DNA of 64,000 nucleotides. It comes from Nilaparvata lugens (lineage: Eukaryota; Arthropoda; Insecta; Hemiptera; Delphacidae). This document shows positions 24,901 to 33,837 of the stretch, in pieces; the stretch's first letter is position 1; each line of letters starts with the position of its first letter. A model generated the notes under the pieces. That model searched no databases and was not told the DNA's origin. It saw nothing but the letters and a program-made list of their open reading frames with translations. The DNA lies in NCBI RefSeq assembly GCF_014356525.2, contig NC_052504.1, positions 65,505,114 through 65,569,113 on the forward strand, given 5' to 3'. Both the position numbers and the translations under genes were made by a program.

Positions 24901-27900
24901 ACCTTATAGATTATCAATTCAAAGCCTTACAAGGAAATCATAAGTTATAATGTTAAAAAGTTATGAATAAATAGCCTCTGCTATGTTATTATTCACTGGT
25001 TCGAGTATTAAATAAATAATTCATCCTTGCAGTTTGTAACTGATGTGATACAAGCTGATTGCAGATAATCGGAGAATTGCCATGAATTTAGGACATTCAC
25101 ATTGCGAATTCTGCTGGCATTTTATCATACAATTCATAGTCTACGTAATGGTCCTTACGTGTCATCTTATAATCATTAGGGTTCTTCCTATAAGAGCCGA
25201 CAATTCACAAACACAGAAATTTATTGCTGTAGCGTGAGAACAGTGTTTGAGATCAAGCTTATACAATGTGGAGGCTGAGCAATTATTTACGTATTCGTAT
25301 ATGGTTTTCTGAATCTGCCTGATGCAGTTCAACAGTCATATTGCAAAAAACTTTCTTTGACAATTCTAGCTTCTATCTTGATATTTTCACACACGTATAG
25401 TTCGTAATGTAAGTTCAAATTATTTTTGCTCTCATCGATTTGCATAATGTAAACCTTCAACATTAAACTATTGTCATTCTTGAATAGAAGTTATTCTGCA
25501 ATTTATATAATGTTTTAATAATTATTACCGAGATCTATTGATCTTTCTTGATTTATTATGTTTGGAATTTTTTATAAGAAAGTGGAATTGTTATGAGCTA
25601 ATGTAGTCCTATTGACTCACCTGATCCAAATTTGCTTTCAAAAGCATAAGCTCGGGTTCAACATCATAATGGCTGCCACGGAACCACTGCAAAGCTTTCC
25701 TTGCCTCATCAACCCTGAATTTTTTTAAGTAGTAGGTCGGAGTCTCGGGGATGATCAACATAGCCAGGGCCAACACAACCGGTATGCAACCACACACCAT
25801 TGTCATCCAGAAGATGGGTAGCTGAAACACATTTCTCATATAAGAACTCATTACTTCCCGGTCTTGTCCATTCTAATCTATTCGAGTTGAATAGAACACA
25901 GAGACACAAATTCAAGACAATACAGAGACTCAAACTGGGTCGACTCAGATTGAGTAATACCGGTAGCTGTAGGTATATATAATTTATTTTAACCGGTACT
26001 CAGTTTCTGATGAGGAGGCATTGTATACAAAGGAAATAACATTCTCTCCAATTCTCTTTCATTGGAAACAGAAAAATCGTTTATCGAACATTAATATTTC
26101 AATAATAAACTATTTATAGAATTGTTATGAATTTCTGTGATATGTTTGCTCATTAAAGCCTAGCTTTGATTCACTTCAATGAAACATTTGCTCTCTCAAA
26201 ATAGTTGCTTCAAATTCATGTCTATAGCCTTGCCTTCAATGAAAATTTCATAGGAATCGCATCCTCCAGAGGAATGATCTATATATCTATCAATACGAGG
26301 TTAATACATTGTATATTATTAATAGGCTACATGTGTATATAAGAAGTAATGGGTTTGTACGGCATATTCTCTTTTCAAAAGTGCTTGATCTCGAAAGAAT
26401 TATGGAAAGATAATAAATACCTAATATAAGTTAAATGATCATTATCATTCAAACTGATCAATTCTACTGAGAATTTCGTGGAATAATGATGATTTGGTTT
26501 TCTCTATTTTGACATGAGATAGATTTTAAACCTACCAGACTTCCCAGAATGTAAGCTGATGTTATTCCAATTGTAAGTTGTAGTTGAAAATATGTTCCTA
26601 ACGTTCCTCGGATCTCGTTCTCACTTATTTCGCTGGTGTATAATGGCACGGCAACTGCATATGCTCCGGTGGTGAAACCAAGTATGAACCTGGCTATGCA
26701 AATTACTGTCACCTGCAAAATGAATTTGAACATTTTAGTATGATAGGGTTATAGGCCTACTTGAAAAGCTTTATTGATTGACATTATACTAGTACCCTTT
26801 TATTATTGTATTAAGAATAAAATACGTCAAAAGCTTGAAAGCTATAACATCAGATTTGAGTGGTAAAACAATAATTTTTTTTATGATTCACAGATAGCAC
26901 CTAATATTTCAGAGCACGGTAGTCCAGTAATAAATCAAGTTGATAATTTAGAATCAAACAGATGAGTGAGAAAAAACAATAACTTGGAAATAAGTTTTCA
27001 GATATAAGTAGTAGGAAATACCTAATAATTCTACATTCTCTAGAATATTTCACATTAGAGAATATTAGAGTGCATTTGCCTCGCCAAATAGAGGTGTTTT
27101 TGCCTCTCAAAAGTCGAGGTTTCTTTTTTATCAATAATATTGTTCATGGGGGTCATCCAGTATTCCCGTCGCGCAATTCCCTACTCCTCAGTAGGCTACC
27201 TTGTCTGACGCCTCCTCTGCTTCACCCCTCCAATTTATAGCAAATCAGCCTCTATTCTGTCCATTCACTTCATTCTTTGTTTTCACTGGTCTTCTCATAT
27301 TCAATTAATGCCTCTTTAAAGAGTATTTAAATACATGTATGTATTTAAAGAGGATGTCAGCTGTGCTGAAAAATAAGTTCTATTTTTCTGGCTCTAAATT
27401 TTGTAAAATTACGTGAAAATGTTTCAATCATTAGTGATTTGAGTGTGATATTTTTGTTTTCTATCCAGTTTCTCAACCTTCAAAATTCAAAATTCTTAGT
27501 TCATTTTGTTTTTGAGTGAAAAAGGACTAAATTTCAGAAAAGTGGAATCATAACCTCATTTCGGACTTTTAAAATAATATCTAAATTTGGGAGAGAAATA
27601 GTACAAGGAGTATCCTTAGTTTTTCTCTCCCATTCAGTGCTTTATTGTAAAAATTATAATAATAATAATAATAATAAATAATAATAATGCAGTACAATAA
27701 TATGCATTCGATTACTTGAATCATATTTTTTATCACATTTTTTGTCAACCATATCTTATTCGTCCATATATTAGGAATCCATATGGAATGTCACTGTCTA
27801 CTGATTTAATGAAAATTCTTAAAATCTTGACAGTTTTTATGAAAGTTATTGAAAAATTATAAAAAATTCAAGAAGCCCGGTTTTAATGAATATTATGTAC

Positions 27901-30900
27901 GAGTTGAATAGTATACGAATATGAGTATTTGCTTTGAGCTAATCTCAAAAAAGTACGTGCAGATGAATAAAATTTATTCATTTTTTTACTCATTCATTGA
28001 TTAAATACTCATTTTTAATGAGTTAAAAAAATACAAGTACCTTACCTTATAGACAAGTTATACCGGGTGTCCCACGAAGAGGTTTACACGTTTAATTTTA
28101 TATTACGTGCCCAGTCTTGCACCGACACAGTTTACAAAATAGGTTCTGAAAATATTCTGGGAAAATTCAGCTCTCTAACCTTCGTAGAAACAAAATGGCG
28201 TCATATATTGCATATTGAAAATTTAACCAATTCGCTTACTACTTTCATGAGTTATTATCTTATTTGTTTACTACGTTGCAGTAGTATTGCCTCATTTGAT
28301 GGTACCAGAAATGGATCAAGCAATCTTCCAACAAGATGGTGCTCCACCTCATTTCCCAAATCATGTTAAGCAATTACTAAATGACAAACTTCATGGCCGT
28401 TGGATTGATCGTGGAAGTGATTTTTCAGATTGGCCGGGGTGGCCAATGATTGATCGGGGTGATCACCAGATTTAACTGTTTGTGACTTCTTTTTATGGGG
28501 TTACTTGAAGGAGAAAGTTTATACCCATAAATTCAATAATGATGTGGAACTAAAACGATCAATAGAAGAGGAACTTCTCCGGATACCGCGGAGTTTCTTT
28601 GTAAGAGCTTACGAATCATTTCTTAAGCGCTGTTATCAGTGTGTTTCTGTGGATGGGTTTCAATTTCAATAATTTTGAACTTTTACGGTTTTTTATTAGG
28701 CCTTGTTCTAGTTGTTTCATTCAGAAGTTATATTACCCCAAAGTGCAACTATAAAAATATTTTATAAAACCAAAAATACCTTCTTAATGTTTTTAAAGTA
28801 TCGTTTTCAATATGCCGCCATTTTGTTTCTACAAAGGTTAGGGAGTTGAAATTACTAATATTTTTAGAACCTACTTTATAAACTGTGTAAAATTTAAAAA
28901 AGTTCGGTGCATGAATGGGCACAAAATAAAAATCAAACTTGTAAACCTCTTCGTGGGACACCCGATGTATACATCAACTGTGATTGTAACTATTGTTCGA
29001 TTTATAACGTTTTCAATATTAAATTATATAAGTCAGTATAGTGTCAACTGACAAGTTCCAACTGATCACCGGAATTGTTCCGGTGTAATATATAATATGG
29101 AGAGGCGGGGGCGTGCTGGTGGCTGTTGCTGCTTCGTTGTCGACTGCATTGGTGAGTGTGCGTGCGGAGGTCAGATCCGAATCACTCACTGTCAGACTGC
29201 GTCTGCCTGGACGAACTATCAACATCACAGCAGTTTATCTGAGACCAACAGCTGGACTCCTCGATTATCAGAACTTTGTAGAGAGTATTGAAAACGAGTA
29301 CGGTTTGATAAACGATGACATTATAACGATGACTGATTATAATTTCAACTTCTCTGTCGGCTCCAGTAAGGCTAGATGTATTGCTCAATTAATGAGTCTG
29401 TTAAATTTGAATTCCTTCAATAATGTTCCAAATATAAATGGAAGAACTCTTGATTTAATCTTGAGTAATATCCCGTTGAATGTTACCAGGCAAGACGATC
29501 CCACGCTTGCTGAAAATAGTCACCACCCTGCTCTTGTTTTTCACATTGAAATGACTCACGTAGCTTTCCTTCCCACTAGCATTTCTTACTATAATTTTAA
29601 AAAAGCAGATTTTCATAAGCTTTATATAACTTTACAAAATTCTGATTGGGACAGTTTATACTTGATTGAGGATGTTGATAAAGCCGTTGAGTATTATTAT
29701 GATTTGTTGCTTAAGGCTATGAATCAATGTATTCCAACAATAAATAAAATAAGTAGTATTAAGTATCCACGTTGGTTTAACAATGATATCATAAAAAATC
29801 TCAAATTAAAAAATAAGTTAGCCCGTTTGAGAAAGTTTTCAAATCATTACAGGGAAAGGTTTCGAGAAGTTCGAACTAAACTGAAGTTTCAAATAACAGT
29901 TGCATATCACAGCTACATAACAGGTGTACAAAACAGTGCTAAAACTAACATTAAAAGTTTTTGGAACTACGTGAAGGATAGAAGAGCAAATAGAACCGTA
30001 CCTGGGGAATATGAAATTGACAATGTGAAGATTCCTGCTAGAGAAGTATCTCAAGCATTTGCTGATCATTTTGCGTCTGTTTATGATAATGATACTCACT
30101 TTGTTCTCGACGACATAGTAGGTCCCAATAACAATTTCAAAATAAACGGTGTCTCAGACTCTTTTAATATAAGAATCATTACTGAGGGAGAAGTAGCTGA
30201 ATCTATTAAAAACCTAAAACCTAAAAGATCTTGTGGTCCAGATAACATACCCCCCTATATAATAAAGGGCTGTGGGGAAATTTTGATTAGGCCTCTACAC
30301 TATTTATTCAACCTGTCCATCCGTAAAAACAAGTTTCCTAGAAGGTGGAAGGAGGCAAGAGTCACTCCGATTCCTAAGGGTGGAAAATTAAATGATTTGA
30401 AAAATTTCAGGCCAATATCCAACTTGAATGCAACTGCAAAAGTATTCGAGTATGTACTGTTTGAGCATATTTTCAATAATTTTCAAACATTATAACGGTT
30501 AGTCAGCATGGTTTCCTTAAAAAACGATCAACTGTCAGTAATCTTCTCCTATTTACTAATTACATTTCAAGTCACCTTGATAAAGGCATACGTGTTGATG
30601 CAATTTACCTCGATTATTCCAGAGCTTTTGATAAGGTAGACCACAAAATCCTTCTGCAGAAAATGTTTGCCTTTGGTTTCACATCCGAAATGGTTGCCTT
30701 CTTTCACTCATACCTCAGTCAGCGTTTATTCTTTGTGTATTTCAATAATATTAGATCAAAATGTTTCACGAGTGGTTCAGGTGTGCCCCAGGGGAGTAAT
30801 CTTGGGCCTCTTTTGTTCCTTTTACTTATTAATGACATTCCAGAGTGTATTAAAAACAGTAATTGTCTCATTTATGCAGATGATGTTAAAATTTATCGAA

Positions 30901-33774
30901 CTATACAGGATGATCAGGACTCTCAGATGTTACAGGAGGATTTGGGCAGGTTGAATGATTGGAGTGAAAAAAACAATCTGGCATTAAATGTGAAGAAATG
31001 TAAATTTATTGTCTTCACTAGACAGCAACAGATTTTTGCTGACTACAAATTATTAGATGAACATCTTTAAAGAGTTTATGTGATTAAGGATTTGGGTGTC
31101 TACATAGACTCCACTCTCACCTTCAGAGATCACATTAATTACATCCTTAATATTTCAAATAAGATGCTAGGATTTATCATAAGAAATGTCAGACACTTCA
31201 CAGACATTGATTTAATCAAGATGCTGTATCTGGCCCTGGTGAGAAATAGACTTGAGTATTGTGCAGTTGTTTGGAGTCCTTATCAAGAGATATATATTAG
31301 TAGTATCGAACGCATACAAAATAAATTCCTCAGATTCATGTATTACAAGAAGTATGGACATTCATGCCCGTATGACTTTTCTATGAGGTGTCTGAGAGTC
31401 AGTTTTCAAATTATGTCATTGAAGAACAGGCGGGATTTCGTATCATCAATTGTTTTATTTAAAATATTGAATAATCATTTAGACATTCCGAATATTATCG
31501 AACTCTTTAGTATCTTTGTTCCGTTAAATAGACCTAGATTAAATATGTTTTTTGCTTTGGATAGAATATACACTGTACATCATGCAAATTGTTTCTTACA
31601 AAAAACTGTTAGATTGTACAATTCTTTGAATACGATTCTAGATATATTCGCTGATAATTTGCGCAATTTTAGTGAACAATGTTATCAAGCTCTTAAATTA
31701 TAAATGTTTAATCAATTTTCAGACCATAAAAATTTAAAATTCAAATTCTTCTTCTATAATAGGCTTGCTACCTATTCTCTTTTTTCAATTTGCCTTTTTT
31801 TTCTTTAGTCTTTTTTCTATTTTCTATTGTGTCTTGTGTTATTTCCTATTTATAATCTTTCTTCCAAACTATTTTTATTGCTATTTTTAGTTTTTTTTCT
31901 TTCTTACTAATTTAGTTTCAGTTTGTATAAACAATTGATTTTCAATGAGGCTTGTTTTGGCATAAAGCTGTAAGCCTCTATATGTTGTTGTAATTTTTCT
32001 ATTCATGTAAATAAAAAAAAAATAAATATGGAATTAGTGTATAAATTATTGATCGGAGTCGTATTCCAAAGATATATTCTCCAATGAAACTCGTTGTTCT
32101 AAAGCCTCAGGATTGGGATGAGATCTCATGAGAATGAGTGTGAAGAATGAGAGTGAATGAGAGTAGGCCTACTTACACTGGGTGCAAAAATGATCATCAT
32201 CCAAGCGGCGACGGTGGGCACGGTGAGGATGATGATGGTGGACTTGCGGCCGAACGTATCCAGCATCCAACTCATAGGCAGACAGCCGACCATGGCGCCA
32301 ATCGCCATGATGGATCCGATCCACGCCTGCGAGTCCACGTTCACTTCGAAGCCGTAGTAGTCGGACAGTGACGTCAGCACCGGAGACGTCCATCCCAGCA
32401 CCGTGCCAAGGCAGAAGCCTCCGATCGTGGCTGCAATCACATTATTCAATCACATATATCACACAATAAACTATTTAAATGAAATTAATAATAAACGAAA
32501 ACTGATATTCTCATTCACAGCAAGCTTGCTCTCAATCATTTTTCTATTGAAATTTTAAGTAGATCTAGTTATTGGTATACGGTAGTCCTACATGGTATGC
32601 TAGTAGGATACACCCTTCCAAGAGCATTACACATCAAAATGCCTCAGAACTTATGGACTAAAATGCACTCTTCGATCACCTTAAGTCCTGCACTCCAGGA
32701 CACTACACATGGGCGAAGTGAAAAGTTGCTTAGTTGAATAAATTTATTGAATTAAATTTATAATTACTATTTGGTAATTGGAACTTGGGAAATTATTTAA
32801 TTATTTACTTATTTCATGTTACACATTCACAAAATCAAAACAATGATATATATCAGCGAATATTAAAATTTTTGTACAGTCATGTTTTTGTTCATCTTCT
32901 ATTACTTAAGAAAACAAAAGCAACACATCAACTAAATATACGTAGGTATATACAATAGGGAATTTATCAGTAGCCTACTGTTGCCAAAATAAAATGATAG
33001 GTCATGTATTATATTTATGTTATATATTGATTATTCTATTGTCTAATTTGCAAATTATCATATTTTCTATTGACTAATTCATCTTCAAAGACTTCCATGA
33101 ATTGTCATCTCTATTTTAACTTTGACTCCAGAAGCTTTTAAAAATTTGTACACTGTAACATTATTGTTTTACTATATTAGACTTCTTTTATTCAATATAC
33201 AGGCAATATTTTTAACCAATTTTAATCAAAATTAAACTTATCTATTCGGCTACACTGCTGCACTCAATTGATCAGAGGTGCAGATGCGCATTCTTTGAAG
33301 TACCGTACAAGAATTGACAAACTTGCTCAAGTATTTTCAAATTTAGTACAGAACAACAATGAGCTTTATCGTCATTACTAATTATAATTAATCATTTTCA
33401 GGGAAACACATCAAAATTGACAAAACATAGGTACAAACTGGTCTCTTTGTTCCTGTCATATGCTATTTTCTCACTGGCAGTAATTTTTATGCATGGAGTT
33501 CCCATGAGCGTGTAATTTCTGTGATAATATTTATGTGGATTAAAAGACTGTTATCTTACTCAATTATCAAATTAAATCGTTTGATTGTTTGAATAACATT
33601 TCCGCAGTGAATTTTCAGAATTACGTATAGGCCTACTATTTGGTAGCAGTTGAGATTAATGTTTTTAACAAACAGCTTACCAATGAGAGCAGCCACATAC
33701 TGCGGTAGTTTGGCCGCCGGGACGGCAGTCGACACCAGGGTCTGAGCACTGACAGTCGTTGCCTTGGTGCTCAT
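15354..33774 (-). CDS. Tret1-like: Tret1-like facilitated sugar (trehalose) transporter, whole coding span
   Basis: Major facilitator superfamily sugar transporter, expected in the plasma membrane with 12 membrane helices, carrying trehalose or another sugar by facilitated diffusion. Joined exons (minus strand): 33774-33681, 32430-32177, 26712-26536, 25821-25621 or 23561-23361, 17971-17828, 15941-15354. All junctions are GT-AG with consistent phase (first junction phase 1, the rest phase 0), giving 485 residues with one copy of the duplicated exon, a usual length for the family. Visible motifs: DTFGRKS after TM2, ARFILGF and PLYTSEIS in TM4-5, [11 protein letters not shown] after TM6, [14 protein letters not shown] in TM7, DRAGRRPLL after TM8, and [13 protein letters not shown] after TM12. 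The family call is firm; trehalose as the substrate is inferred from resemblance to Tret1 and is not shown by the sequence. Introns reach 8.1 kb and are full of transposons. Confidence 0.9.
16148..16271. repeat. 33-bp direct repeat in the last transporter intron
   Basis: A 33-bp segment beginning ATCAGTGAGAATAGCTTATT occurs at 16148-16180 and 16239-16271. Confidence 0.85.
16272..17827. other. Transporter intron 5 remainder; no separate gene called
   Basis: AT-rich. An 84-codon plus frame at 16764-17018 is hydrophilic after [10 protein letters not shown] but has no support. Confidence 0.5.
17828..17971 (-). CDS. Tret1-like: Transporter exon 5 (loop to TM7)
   Basis: 144 bp, phase 0/0: acceptor GTTATTAG before ATGGAAGCA (exon starts 17971), donor GTATGT after TTTAAG (exon ends 17828). 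It encodes 48 residues: end of the central loop ([20 protein letters not shown]), then TM7 with [22 protein letters not shown]. The QQxSGxNxxxYY-type motif is the sugar-binding signature of TM7 in this family. The ATG at its 5' end is an internal Met, not a start. Confidence 0.9.
18938..19931. mobile_element. Degenerate hAT transposon with 8-bp target duplication
   Basis: Ends are CAGTGGCATAACA (left) and, inverted, CAGTGGCGTAACA (right), typical hAT termini. The flanks are a perfect 8-bp direct repeat AATAGCCT (18930-18937 and 19932-19939), the hallmark hAT target duplication. Total length 994 bp, so internally deleted. It lies in the intron between transporter exons 4 and 5. Confidence 0.88.
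19152..19350 (+). pseudogene. hAT transposase C-terminal dimerisation domain remnant
   Basis: Plus-strand translation gives [12 protein letters not shown], then a stop and shifted pieces including [10 protein letters not shown] and, in another frame, [19 protein letters not shown]. The SAERSFSxLK motif is the conserved core of hAT C-terminal dimerisation domains. Stops and frameshifts show it is dead. It sits inside the element with hAT ends, which supports the call. Confidence 0.7.
19940..21536. other. Transporter intron sequence, nothing recognised
   Basis: AT-rich with many stops; no repeat partner found in the window. Confidence 0.5.
21537..22473. mobile_element. Large foldback (inverted-repeat) element, complete copy
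   Basis: A near-perfect long palindrome of about 937 bp. The left end (TATTATACAGAGTGAG, GTATGGGAACCC, then CTACCTTTTGACGTACAAC) reappears inverted at the right end (GTTGTACGTCAAAAGGTAG ... GGGTTCCCATAC ... CACTTTTGTATAATG). Arms run about 400 bp each toward a centre near 22010 and contain repeated AAAATGGCGGCTGATTGA blocks. No coding capacity was seen. It fits a non-autonomous terminal-inverted-repeat transposon. Confidence 0.8.
21555..23804. repeat. First unit of the 2.26-kb tandem duplication
   Basis: Partner of 23805-26069. It contains the complete foldback element (whose first 18 bp lie outside the unit), intron and the downstream copy of exon 4. Confidence 0.9.
23361..23561 (-). CDS. 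Tret1-like: Transporter exon 4, downstream copy (duplicated TM6/PETP exon)
   Basis: Second copy of the 201-bp TM6/PETP exon, offset exactly 2260 bp from 25621-25821, with the same acceptor (TGTTTCAG) and donor (GTGAGT). It encodes the same 67 residues. Since the exon is symmetric (phase 0/0), exon 3 can join either copy, and copy 1 can join copy 2, all in frame. Joining both would insert a second TM6 and second half-loop, making 13 helices and reversing the membrane orientation of everything after it. That makes inclusion of both unlikely in a working carrier, so alternative use or silence of one copy is expected. Confidence 0.85.
23805..24732. mobile_element. Foldback element, second copy with clipped left end
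   Basis: Same foldback as 21537-22473, carried by the tandem duplication; it lacks about the first 18 bp of the left terminus because the duplication breakpoint falls there. The right terminus is intact. Confidence 0.8.
25621..25821 (-). CDS. Tret1-like: Transporter exon 4, upstream copy (duplicated TM6/PETP exon)
   Basis: 201 bp, phase 0/0, acceptor TGTTTCAG before CTACCC and donor GTGAGT after GATCAG. It encodes 67 residues: TM6 ([20 protein letters not shown]), the [10 protein letters not shown] motif that begins the large central cytoplasmic loop, and the loop to LLKANLDQ. On the transcript this copy comes first. Its protein is identical to the copy at 23361-23561; only two bases differ (25720 and 25726), both silent. 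Both splice sites are intact, so nothing in the sequence marks it as dead. Confidence 0.85.
26536..26712 (-). CDS. Tret1-like: Transporter exon 3 (TM4-TM5)
   Basis: 177 bp, phase 0 at both ends: acceptor TTTTGCAG before GTGACAGTA (exon starts 26712), donor GTAGGT after AGTCTG (exon ends 26536). It encodes 59 residues from [13 protein letters not shown] to SAYILGSL, including the family's (G/A)RxxxG helix start, the PLYTSEIS motif after TM4 and the Q-rich TM5 ([10 protein letters not shown]). It sits just upstream of the duplicated exon pair and can splice in frame to either copy. Confidence 0.9.
26713..28060. other. Transporter intron sequence, low-complexity patches only
   Basis: Contains a quasi-palindrome around CCTCTTTAAAGAG (27311-27353) and an AAT run at about 27657-27688. 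No gene seen. Confidence 0.5.
28061..28968. mobile_element. Tc1/mariner-type (IS630 superfamily) transposon remnant
   Basis: Inverted ends: CGGGTGTCCCACGAAGAGGT on the left and the same sequence inverted at 28945-28964 on the right, both next to TA. Similarity of the two arms continues inward for about 140 bp (shared TTCGTAGAAACAAAATGGCG region). The roughly 0.9-kb length and TA target fit a deleted mariner-like element. It is in the intron between transporter exons 2 and 3. Confidence 0.8.
28287..28671 (+). pseudogene. Broken DDE transposase C-terminal half
   Basis: A plus-strand frame gives [20 protein letters not shown], with the second catalytic Asp in QQDGAPPH, then RWIDRG. After a frameshift near 28440-28460 it resumes as [20 protein letters not shown], carrying the third catalytic Asp (SPDLxxxDFFLWG), and ends ...[10 protein letters not shown] stop. 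The catalytic first half is missing. This is the fold of Tc1/mariner-type transposases common in insects. Confidence 0.8.
29089..31703 (+). pseudogene. LINE (non-LTR retrotransposon) ORF2, 5'-truncated and broken
   Basis: Opens with [14 protein letters not shown] and continues through the second half of an apurinic-type endonuclease ([27 protein letters not shown]). Reverse transcriptase follows: [37 protein letters not shown], then after a +1 frameshift near 30494 [47 protein letters not shown] and the catalytic YADD (YADDVKIY). An in-frame TAA at 31068-31070 interrupts before [15 protein letters not shown]; the C-terminal part follows to 31703. The clade is probably Jockey/CR1-like, not certain. 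Endonuclease N-terminus and ORF1 are absent. Opposite strand to the host gene. Confidence 0.9.
31704..32024 (+). mobile_element. LINE 3' untranslated tail with A-rich end
   Basis: Follows the LINE stop directly: a T/C-rich stretch, then an A-rich tail (TAAATAAAAAAAAAATAAAT) ending near 32024, 150 bp from transporter exon 2. No target duplication was found by eye. Confidence 0.6.
32177..32430 (-). CDS. Tret1-like: Transporter exon 2 (TM1-TM3 start)
   Basis: 254 bp from acceptor TGATTGCAG (exon starts 32430) to donor GTAAGT (below 32177). It encodes TM1 ([14 protein letters not shown]), an extracellular loop with [20 protein letters not shown]2, the cytoplasmic LDTFGRKS loop typical of sugar porters (GRR/K motif), and TM3 ending FAPS. 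Phase 1 in, phase 0 out. It is much richer in G+C than the surrounding intron, as real exons are here. The stop-free frames on the opposite strand at 32147-32371 are shadows. Confidence 0.9.
32431..33680. other. Transporter intron 1 of the coding region
   Basis: AT-rich; no gene or repeat recognised. Confidence 0.5.
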
Positions 33775-33837
33775 TATTGCTTGCAACTTGCCTCAGCAAC
33801 AATTTAGCATACACAAAAACGAATCTAGATGAATTAT
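33681..33837 (-). CDS. Tret1-like: Transporter exon 1 of the coding region (start codon exon)
   Basis: Follows a strong acceptor (pyrimidine run TTTTTTGTTCCAG, exon starting at 33837) and ends at a GTAAGC donor just below 33681. The proposed start is ATG at 33774-33772, giving [20 protein letters not shown] and on to [10 protein letters not shown]. 94 coding bases leave a single G, which pairs with CC of the next exon to make Ala (ALI-ATIGGF), as expected for the start of TM1. The N-terminus is short and polar. A five-codon upstream frame (MLNCC, starting near 33809) sits in the 5' leader of the same exon. Because the exon has a real acceptor, at least one more upstream, probably non-coding, exon must exist. 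Confidence 0.8.

Larger units (their letters stand above)
23805..26069. repeat. Second unit of a 2.26-kb tandem duplication containing transporter exon 4
   Basis: The block 21555-23804 is repeated head-to-tail as 23805-26069, with constant offset near 2260 bp, small indels and scattered substitutions. Each unit holds, on the plus strand, a large foldback element, about 900 bp of intron, exon 4, and about 240 bp more intron ending at TTTCATTGGA. The junction at 23805 joins that intron sequence to GAGACATATACC, which is internal to the foldback terminus. This fixes the right edge of unit 1 and the left edge of unit 2. Confidence 0.9.

Noticed and set aside
28067..28369. 100-codon plus frame at the left end of the mariner-type element
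   Set aside because: It reads the inverted terminus and spacer in the wrong frame; the real transposase frame starts at about 28287.
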